Positions 1 through 4,689 of a stretch of 6,385 nucleotides of DNA are shown here, in pieces. Both the position numbers and the translations under genes were made by a program. Source of the DNA: Candidatus Aminicenantota bacterium (GTDB lineage Bacteria > Acidobacteriota > Aminicenantia > Aminicenantales > Aminicenantaceae). The stretch is from contig DAOWCB010000083.1 of the NCBI GenBank assembly GCA_030633795.1, forward strand, positions 1 to 6,385. Direction: 5' to 3'. Within the stretch, counting starts at the first letter, position 1. Every line of letters starts with the position of its first letter. The notes under the pieces were generated by a model that worked only from the letters and a program-made list of their open reading frames with translations, was not told the origin of the DNA and made no database searches.

Positions 1-790
1 CAACGCAAGAGTATTCGGATACTGGAGAACAGGTCTTACGTACAGCTTACAGTATCTCGAAATGTTTGAACCGAGCATTGAATATGACCAATACTATAAT
101 CCCGCTTATGGTTATGGCGGTGGTTATGGCGGTGGCTATGGCGGCTACATGAATCCTTACGGTTCATATGGTACCGGAAAATACAACATGAGCAGCATCA
201 CACCCACGCTATACAGGAGCACCATCGATAGCCCTCTGACGCCATCGAGAGGATCTCTGATTTTGGCGTCGATTAAATTTGCCGGTGGTCCGCTTGGGGG
301 AGATGTCAAATTCATCAAACCGCGATTCGAGTTCACTCACTATCAACCCACCTTCGGTGAGCAGAGGTTCGGGATTCATTTCGAATACTCCAGCCTCACA
401 TCTGTCGGAGAATCTGATGTTCCTTACTGGGAGCGGTTTTATTTGGGCGGTGAACGATCTATCCGAGGATATGAGATCTACACCATCGGACCTCGTAACG
501 AAGATGGTCGAAACCTTGGGGGTGAGAAATCCCTGGTCGTGAATGCCGAATATATCATTCCCGTGGGCGGGCCGATCTACAGCATTTTCTTTTTCGATAT
601 CGGGAATGCTCTGGCAAGAAATCAGAAAATTAGTTTCAGCGACATGTTTTATTCTGCGGGATTGGAGTTGAGAATTTTTGTTCCAGCTTTGCGTGTTCCC
701 TTCAGGCTCATTTTTGCCTATAATAATAAAAAAATCTACTTGGATGATTCCAATTTCGCATTTCGTTTTGCGATAGGAACCACATTTTAG
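1..790 (+). CDS. bamA: Outer membrane protein assembly factor BamA, C-terminal barrel part (5' truncated)
   Basis: BamA is the central Omp85 beta-barrel of the BAM complex and inserts outer-membrane proteins. The frame is open from the window edge (first full codon at 2) to TAG at 788-790, so POTRA domains and the first barrel strands lie outside. Visible signs of the family are alternating aromatic/polar strands, a D-S-P-L-T-P-S-R-G segment like the conserved 'tP-x-G' turn, the L6 motif I-R-G-Y followed by TIGPR at 461-487, the strand FFFDIGNA, and a C-terminal Phe, which is the normal barrel-ending signal. The Met at 62 is internal, not a start. A Gly/Tyr-rich segment (about 92-178) sits roughly 110 residues before the RGY motif, where extracellular loop L4 is expected. 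The gene lies just before skp, its common neighbour. TamA or another Omp85 protein is the alternative, but this context favours BamA. Confidence 0.9.
   Translation, partial: NARVFGYWRTGLTYSLQYLEMFEPSIEYDQYYNPAYGYGGGYGGGYGGYMNPYGSYGTGKYNMSSITPTLYRSTIDSPLTPSRGSLILASIKFAGGPLGGDVKFIKPRFEFTHYQPTFGEQRFGIHFEYSSLTSVGESDVPYWERFYLGGERSIRGYEIYTIGPRNEDGRNLGGEKSLVVNAEYIIPVGGPIYSIFFFDIGNALARNQKISFSDMFYSAGLELRIFVPALRVPFRLIFAYNNKKIYLDDSNFAFRFAIGTTF
110..145 (+). repeat. Three in-frame 12-bp tandem repeats coding Gly-Tyr-Gly-Gly
   Basis: GGTTATGGCGGT occurs at 110-121 and again identically at 122-133. A third copy with two C-for-T changes (GGCTATGGCGGC) is at 134-145. The unit is a multiple of three and is in the bamA frame, so each copy encodes GYGG and copy number can change without breaking the gene. 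The protein stays Gly/Tyr/Asn-rich on both sides. The two perfect copies point to recent slippage or selection on a flexible loop. Confidence 0.85.
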
Positions 791-820
791 CGAAAGACAC
801 GAAAATACTGATTCAAAAAA

Positions 821-826
821 AGGAGG
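821..826 (+). promoter_or_regulatory. Strong Shine-Dalgarno site for skp/ompH
   Basis: A perfect AGGAGG lies 6 nt before the ATG at 833 and fixes the start of the OmpH-family gene. The 42-nt gap after bamA shows no convincing promoter or terminator, so the gene is probably read from a bamA transcript and loaded with ribosomes independently. Confidence 0.85.
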
Positions 827-832
827 TTTAGG

Positions 833-1369
833 ATGGGATGGAGAAGCGCAAGTAAAAAAATCCTACTGGTTCTGTTTGTAGCTAGCTTGATGTCTTTGGG
901 GTATGCCCAACAATCCATGAAGTTTGGCGTGGTCGACTCCACACAAGTACTGGAAAAATCGAAGGAAGGAAAAAGAGTGACAGCCCAGCTCGAGGCCAAG
1001 AACAAGACACTCCAGGAAGATTTGGCCCGGCTCGATAACAAAATCCGTGATCTTGAGACCAGGCTCAACACGCAGAGACTCACCCTCAGCCAAGAGGCTT
1101 TGACTAATCTCATGGCAGACCTGGATAAACAAAGAACAGAAAGAACACGCTTTGTCGAGGATTCGCGCAGGGAGCTGAATGACCTTCAAGTACGGCTTTT
1201 TCAGAGGCTCCAGACTGAACTCCGCCCGATCATCGCTGATGTCGGAAAGGAAAAAAATTTGGATCTTATTTTCGATATAGGCGGGAGCGGCATCATCTAT
1301 TTTAATCCTGCCGTGGACCTCACGCAGGAAGTCATCCAAAAATTCGACGCCTCAAGGGGCTCTGAATAA
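833..1369 (+). CDS. skp: OmpH/Skp-family periplasmic chaperone
   Basis: Skp holds unfolded outer-membrane proteins in the periplasm on their way to BamA. The 178-residue product fits the family length. It begins with a signal peptide: basic RSASKK, a hydrophobic stretch ILLVLFVASLMSLG, and a likely cleavage after GYA (residue 25). The mature start, 'KFGVVDSTQVLEKSKEGK', matches the typical OmpH opening strand (x-x-G-V-V-D-x-x-x-V). Residues about 45-130 are highly charged and rich in Gln, Glu, Arg and Leu, consistent with the long coiled-coil arms of Skp. The end (about 140-165, NLDLIFDIGGSGIIYFNPAVDLT) is the C-terminal strand region that packs against the N-terminus. The start is set by the AGGAGG at 821. 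It sits between bamA and fabZ, and its stop is 5 nt before the fabZ start. The family is clear; true Skp function is inferred. Confidence 0.9.
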   Translation: MGWRSASKKILLVLFVASLMSLGYAQQSMKFGVVDSTQVLEKSKEGKRVTAQLEAKNKTLQEDLARLDNKIRDLETRLNTQRLTLSQEALTNLMADLDKQRTERTRFVEDSRRELNDLQVRLFQRLQTELRPIIADVGKEKNLDLIFDIGGSGIIYFNPAVDLTQEVIQKFDASRGSE

Positions 1370-1374
1370 CCAAG

Positions 1375-1821
1375 TTGTTCAATATAGAAAAAATCCTCCG
1401 CATGCTTCCCCAACGGTTTCCCTTTTTATTGGTGGATAGGGTTTTAGAAATGGAAAAGGGAAAGTCTATTGTGGCCATTAAAAATGTGACGGTCAATGAG
1501 CCCTTTTTTCAGGGACATTTTCCAGAAATAAAGGTGATGCCAGGGGTTTTGGTAGTGGAATCTATGGCTCAGGCAGGAGGAATCCTTCTGTATAATTCCA
1601 TCCCCAAACCTGACGAAAAGCTCCTCTTCCTTAGCAAGATCGATAACCTGAAATTCAGAAAGCCTGTGATTCCCGGTGACCAGATCAGGCTGGAAGTAGA
1701 GATAGTGAAGCTCAAAAGCCGGATATGCCATATCAAGGCAAAGGCGATCGTAGACGGGGATGTCGTGACAGAAGGTGATATCTGGGCCTCTTTGGCGAAC
1801 CTTGAGGGGCTGAATGAGTGA
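1375..1821 (+). CDS. fabZ: 3-hydroxyacyl-[acyl-carrier-protein] dehydratase FabZ
   Basis: FabZ dehydrates 3-hydroxyacyl-ACP in cytoplasmic fatty acid synthesis. It competes with the lipid A acyltransferases for the same hydroxyacyl-ACP. The 148-residue hot-dog protein opens with IEKILRMLPQRFPFLLVDRV, a classic FabZ N-terminus. It carries the active-site segment GHFPEIKVMPGVLVVESMAQ, with catalytic His48 and Glu62. The start is TTG. An in-frame TGA at 1363-1365 excludes anything longer with a usual codon, and the next ATG (1402) would remove the conserved IEKIL helix. No good Shine-Dalgarno lies at the right distance (AAGGGG at 1354-1359 is 15 nt away), so translation probably depends on coupling to the skp stop 5 nt upstream. 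Its 3' end overlaps lpxA by 8 nt. Confidence 0.95.
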   Translation: MFNIEKILRMLPQRFPFLLVDRVLEMEKGKSIVAIKNVTVNEPFFQGHFPEIKVMPGVLVVESMAQAGGILLYNSIPKPDEKLLFLSKIDNLKFRKPVIPGDQIRLEVEIVKLKSRICHIKAKAIVDGDVVTEGDIWASLANLEGLNE

Positions 1822-2638
1822 CGGAGAAGTATCCGTCCACCCCACCGCTTCTGTTCATCCTCGAGCGCAATTGGATTCCGGGGTAAAGATCGGTCCTTAC
1901 GTCGTTATAGGGGAAGATGTTACCATCCTCGAAAATACCGCGATCGATGCCCATGTCTGTATCACTGGGAAGACAGAAGTAGGAAAAGGCTGCCGGTTTT
2001 CTCCCTTCTCCTCTATCGGAGGAGAACCTCAAGATCTTTCCTATAAGGGAGAAGAGACGAACATCAAAATCGGAAACAATAACACTTTTCGGGAATTCTT
2101 GACCGTTCATCGGGGCACGGGCAATGGTCGGGGAAAGACCGTCATAGGGGATGACAATTACTTTATGGCCTATTCTCACGTCGCCCATGATTGCGTGGTA
2201 GGTGATAAGACTGTTTTCCTCCATGGGGCGACGATCGGTGGTCATGTTGACGTTGACGATTTTTCTCAGGTTGGAGCGTTGAGTGGGGTCCATCAATTCT
2301 GTCGGATCGGGAAGTATGCTTTTATCGGCGGAAACACGGTCATCACTCAGGATGTTCTCCCCTTCTGCCGAGTGGCAGGAGCGCGCCCTACCCTTCTCTA
2401 TGGTTTGAATGCCATCGGATTGCGGAGACAGGGATTTTCCAGAGAAAGAATCAAGACCTTGAAGGATATGTTTAAAATCGTGTTTTATTCCGAATTGAAT
2501 ACGGCCCAAGCGGTCGAACGGATTGAAAAAGAATTTCCTCCAGGAGAAGACCGGGATGAAATTCTTTGTTTCCTCCGGAATTCTAAAAGAGGGATCGTGA
2601 AGAAATCATCGGAGAAATGGGACGAAGACTGGGTGTGA
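1814..2638 (+). CDS. lpxA: UDP-N-acetylglucosamine acyltransferase LpxA
   Basis: LpxA makes the first lipid A step: transfer of a 3-hydroxyacyl chain from ACP to the 3-position of UDP-GlcNAc in the cytoplasm. The 274 residues match the usual length. Residues about 7-190 form a left-handed beta-helix of [LIV]-G-x4 hexapeptides, followed by the helical C-terminal domain (about 208-265, starting GFSRERIKTLKDMF). Numbering runs almost gap-free with E. coli LpxA: His99, His122, catalytic His125 (SHVAHDC), His144 and His160 (VHQFC) are all present. Gly173, the chain-length position in E. coli, is also Gly, which suggests a long (C14-like) acyl chain. Differences are Ser76 where E. coli has Lys76, and Arg191 where E. 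coli has His191, followed by a one-residue insertion. The ATG overlaps the fabZ end and has GAGGGG at 1804-1809. Confidence 0.95.
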   Translation: MSDGEVSVHPTASVHPRAQLDSGVKIGPYVVIGEDVTILENTAIDAHVCITGKTEVGKGCRFSPFSSIGGEPQDLSYKGEETNIKIGNNNTFREFLTVHRGTGNGRGKTVIGDDNYFMAYSHVAHDCVVGDKTVFLHGATIGGHVDVDDFSQVGALSGVHQFCRIGKYAFIGGNTVITQDVLPFCRVAGARPTLLYGLNAIGLRRQGFSRERIKTLKDMFKIVFYSELNTAQAVERIEKEFPPGEDRDEILCFLRNSKRGIVKKSSEKWDEDWV

Positions 2639-3420
2639 TAGCCGGTTCCGGCTGGTTTCCGATTCATGTTTGCCAGGAAGCTCAGCGAATGGGAGACGCT
2701 TGTGTGGTGGCCGGTATAAAAGGGGAAGCTGAAAATACCCTTGCAGAGAGAGTTGAAAATTTTGCGTGGTTCGATGTCCATGAAATCGGCAATTTGATCG
2801 CTTTTTTTAAAAAAAACCAGGTTTCTGAAGCGGTGTTTGCCGGAAAGATCGACCATCGCATCATCTATAAAAGCGAAGAGTTGAGTAAAATTTTGCCTGC
2901 TTTGCTTGGAACAGAAAAAGATCGGACTCCTTCAGGTTTGATCCAAACGGCCATCCAGATTTTATCCACACAAGGGATTGCCATTTTGGACCCGACTCCT
3001 TACGTTGCATCTGCCTTTTGTGAGGAAGGGATTCTGACTGAAACGAATCCATCTCCAAAGATAAATGAAGACATTGATTTTGGTTGGGATATTGCAAGGC
3101 AGCTCGCTGACCTCGATATCGGTCAAACTGTCATTATCAAAGGAAAAGCCATTGTGGCCGTGGAAGGTATGGAAGGAACGGATGAAGCCATCAAGCGTGC
3201 GGGAGAATTGGCTGGGAAAGGGATCGTTGTGGTAAAAGCCAGCCGGTCCTCCCAGGATCCACGGATTGATCTGCCTGCTGTAGGGCTCGAGACGGTCAAA
3301 AGTCTGATTCTTGCTGGAGGGCAGGCATTGGGTTTTGAGGCCCAAAAAATCCCGTTTTTCCAGAAAAAAGAGGCCATTACTCTGGCAGAATCCCATGGAA
3401 TATCCATCGTCGCGAAATAG
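2617..3420 (+). CDS. lpxI: UDP-2,3-diacylglucosamine pyrophosphatase LpxI (DUF1009 family)
   Basis: LpxI hydrolyses UDP-2,3-diacylglucosamine to lipid X and UMP, replacing the unrelated LpxH of enterics. The 267-residue protein opens with RLGVIAGSGWFPIHV, the typical family N-terminus (lGlIAGxGxLP). It also has the KGKAIVAVEGMEGTDEAI block (175-192) and the conserved R-I-D-L-P-x-x-G segment at 216-223. Asp218 probably corresponds to the catalytic Asp225 described in the Caulobacter enzyme, though this alignment is by eye. The ATG lies 22 nt inside lpxA with only a close, weak GGAG (2611-2614), so translational coupling is likely. A T7A8 run at 2802-2816 encodes FFKK inside the gene. It is the last gene of the tight operon, ending 15 nt before an inverted-repeat element. 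Confidence 0.93.
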   Translation: MGRRLGVIAGSGWFPIHVCQEAQRMGDACVVAGIKGEAENTLAERVENFAWFDVHEIGNLIAFFKKNQVSEAVFAGKIDHRIIYKSEELSKILPALLGTEKDRTPSGLIQTAIQILSTQGIAILDPTPYVASAFCEEGILTETNPSPKINEDIDFGWDIARQLADLDIGQTVIIKGKAIVAVEGMEGTDEAIKRAGELAGKGIVVVKASRSSQDPRIDLPAVGLETVKSLILAGGQALGFEAQKIPFFQKKEAITLAESHGISIVAK

Positions 3421-3435
3421 AGAAACTAGTTCATC

Positions 3436-3453
3436 TTTGCCAATAGGCACGCA
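3436..3453 (+). repeat. Left terminal inverted repeat
   Basis: TTTGCCAATAGGCACGCA is the exact reverse complement of 3647-3664. Continuing inward to 3460, 23 of 25 positions pair with 3640-3664. Confidence 0.9.
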
Positions 3454-3582
3454 CTCACCGCTCTTCTCGGCGCCTCCGGAACTCCGCTCGTTAACTCCCT
3501 AACTTTTTTTCTCTAGCCTCTGTTCCTCCGATAGTCCAGATCTCTAATCCTTTAGCAAAGTCGTGCTCAATACATCCTCGCC

Positions 3583-3599
3583 ATCTGACTTCGTCAGAT
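3583..3599 (+). repeat. Internal hairpin 1 of the inverted-repeat element
   Basis: ATCTGAC-TTC-GTCAGAT forms a perfect 7-bp stem with a 3-nt loop. It is not followed by a T run, so it is not a typical terminator in the plus direction. Confidence 0.8.
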
Positions 3600-3618
3600 T
3601 CCCTCGAATAGCGGCTTG

Positions 3619-3635
3619 TGAAGGCTAAGCCTTCA
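3619..3635 (+). repeat. Internal hairpin 2 of the inverted-repeat element
   Basis: TGAAGGC-TAA-GCCTTCA forms a perfect 7-bp stem with a 3-nt loop. It is the same size as hairpin 1 and lies 19 nt downstream of it. The matching design suggests the element's RNA or single strand is structured. Confidence 0.8.
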
Positions 3636-3646
3636 ATGTCGCTGAC

Positions 3647-3664
3647 TGCGTGCCTATTGGCAAA
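3647..3664 (-). repeat. Right terminal inverted repeat
   Basis: TGCGTGCCTATTGGCAAA is the exact reverse complement of 3436-3453. The sequence changes abruptly to AT-rich promoter-type DNA just to its right. Confidence 0.9.
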
Positions 3665-3718
3665 TCTTAAGCAATAGAAACACAAATTGTGGTTATGATC
3701 CATTCGTTAATAATTAAT

Positions 3719-3749
3719 ATGATATTTTTTTGCCTAAAAATTGTATAAT
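3719..3749 (+). promoter_or_regulatory. Predicted sigma70-like promoter for the Gfo/Idh oxidoreductase
   Basis: A perfect -10 box TATAAT sits at 3744-3749. The best -35 match, ATGATA at 3719-3724 (four of six to TTGACA), is 19 nt away, longer than ideal. The surroundings from 3695 are very AT-rich (TTAATAATTAATATGATATTT), as often seen upstream of promoters. Transcription would begin near 3755-3757, giving a leader of only about 14 nt. This would let the oxidoreductase be expressed apart from the lpx operon. Confidence 0.55.
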
Positions 3750-3757
3750 GTGTAATC

Positions 3758-3761
3758 GGAG
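3758..3761 (+). promoter_or_regulatory. Ribosome binding site that decides the oxidoreductase start
   Basis: GGAG lies 8 nt before the ATG at 3770. A longer reading from GTG at 3761 would overlap this site and add only MRA before the Met. The conserved Rossmann strand begins right after the ATG, so 3770 is preferred. Confidence 0.65.
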
Positions 3762-3769
3762 TGAGGGCA

Positions 3770-4684
3770 ATGGATAAAGTCAAAGTCGGAATCATCGGTG
3801 TCGGATACCTTGGTACACAGCATGCCAGAATTTTGTCCTATTTGGAGGAAGCCGAGCTTATAGGGGTTGCCGACATCGATTTTAAAAAAGCCATGGTGAT
3901 CGGTAACCGGCATGGTGTGAAGTATTACGAAAACTACGAAAACATGCTGGATGAGATCGATGCCGGCATCGTTGCTACCCCCACTTCCGAACACTTCGCT
4001 ATTTCCATGAAGTTGCTTAAAAAAGGAAAATCTGTTCTTGTCGAAAAACCCATAGCCGAGACGGTCGAACAGGCAGAAAAATTGGTCGCTGCTGCGGATA
4101 AGAGCGGGCTCATCTTGCAAATCGGGCATCTCGAAAGGTTTAACCCTGCTGTGGAAGCCTTGGAGGATCTGATCTCAGATCCCAAGTTCATCGAAGTACA
4201 GCGACTGGGATCTTTTTCTGCAAGATCCCTCGACATCGATGTTGTGCTCGACCTGATGATCCACGATTTGGACATCATCATGGCACTGATAAAAGATGAG
4301 GTGAAAGTCATCCGGTCCTCAGGTATTCATGTTCTTTCCGACAAGATCGACATAGCCAATGCCCGGCTTGAGTTTGCATCTGGTTGTATCGCCACTCTGA
4401 CAGCCAGCCGTGTCCATCAGGGTAAGGTGAGAAAACTGCGTATCTTTGAGCCCACGTCCTATTATTCGATCGATTACATCGACCAAGAGGTGAAAGTTTT
4501 TCCGCTCAACGGCCGTCAAACAGACATCAAGACATTGAAGATAAAAAAAGAAGAACCACTAAAGAAAGAACTACAGAATTTCTTTCGTTGCATTATTGAC
4601 GGGAAGAAGAGGAAGGTCACCGGGGAAGAGGGGCTCCGTGCTCTCAAACTTGCCTACAGTGTCCTAAGCGAAGCTGAGGCGTAA
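3770..4684 (+). CDS. Gfo/Idh/MocA-family NAD(P)-dependent oxidoreductase, lipid A cluster type
   Basis: The family uses NAD(P) to oxidise or reduce sugar hydroxyls. From the ATG at 3770 the product is 304 residues. The N-terminal Rossmann fold has VGIIGVGYLG (G10-x-G12-x-x-G15) and an acidic ADID at 34-37 ending strand 2, suggesting NAD preference. Next come VEKP (91-94, with the family's usual catalytic Lys93), GHLERFNPAV (119-128) and LDLMIHDLDI (160-169), carrying the conserved His165/Asp166 pair. The C-terminal half is the substrate-binding alpha/beta domain. Similar genes occur next to lpxA, lpxI and lpxB in several phyla. In Acidithiobacillus the related GnnA oxidises the 3-OH of UDP-GlcNAc for GnnB to aminate. 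That role is inferred here, since no gnnB is visible. It has its own promoter and ends 5 nt from the convergent peptidase gene. Confidence 0.88.
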   Translation: MDKVKVGIIGVGYLGTQHARILSYLEEAELIGVADIDFKKAMVIGNRHGVKYYENYENMLDEIDAGIVATPTSEHFAISMKLLKKGKSVLVEKPIAETVEQAEKLVAAADKSGLILQIGHLERFNPAVEALEDLISDPKFIEVQRLGSFSARSLDIDVVLDLMIHDLDIIMALIKDEVKVIRSSGIHVLSDKIDIANARLEFASGCIATLTASRVHQGKVRKLRIFEPTSYYSIDYIDQEVKVFPLNGRQTDIKTLKIKKEEPLKKELQNFFRCIIDGKKRKVTGEEGLRALKLAYSVLSEAEA

Positions 4685-4689
4685 GCAGT

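Larger units (their letters stand above)
3436..3664. mobile_element. MITE-like inverted-repeat element, about 229 bp, non-coding
   Basis: The ends are perfect 18-bp inverted repeats (3436-3453 and 3647-3664). The match extends inward to 25 bp with two mismatches. The interior is about 190 bp, too short for a transposase, and holds two perfect 7-bp-stem hairpins near the right end. It fills most of the 349-bp gene-free gap between lpxI and the oxidoreductase, and its composition differs visibly from the AT-rich promoter stretch that follows. A 5-bp direct repeat ATCTT touches both ends (3433-3437 and 3664-3668) and might be a target duplication, but it overlaps the repeat arms unevenly and could be chance. 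A MITE or a REP/BIME-like dispersed repeat is the best reading; a structured RNA is the alternative. No other copy is in this window, so dispersal is unproven. Confidence 0.55.

Noticed and set aside
863..1339. 158-codon open frame antisense to skp
   Set aside because: The opposite strand has a signal peptide, coiled coil and strong Shine-Dalgarno typical of OmpH; the antisense frame has none of these.
1733..2509. 258-codon open frame antisense to lpxA
   Set aside because: The plus strand here encodes a clear LpxA with all catalytic residues; the antisense product is low in recognisable structure and is a codon-bias shadow.
3490..3509. GTTA/TAAC stem followed by a T7 run as an intrinsic terminator of the lpx operon
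   Set aside because: The stem is only 4 bp and AT-rich, too weak to terminate alone; transcript ends here would need experimental support.
3491..3703. 70-codon open frame on the minus strand across the inverted-repeat element
   Set aside because: It begins outside the element, has no ribosome binding site that I trust, shows no family I recognise, and its product follows the repeat and hairpin sequence. The region is better explained as a non-coding element. If the frame were conserved across copies, this should be revisited.
3761..3769. GTG at 3761 as the oxidoreductase start
   Set aside because: It would overlap the GGAG binding site and adds only three residues before the Met that precedes the Rossmann strand.
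4165..4182. Perfect 6-bp inverted repeat GGATCT/AGATCC within the oxidoreductase gene
   Set aside because: Short, inside conserved coding sequence, with no T run; expected by chance.
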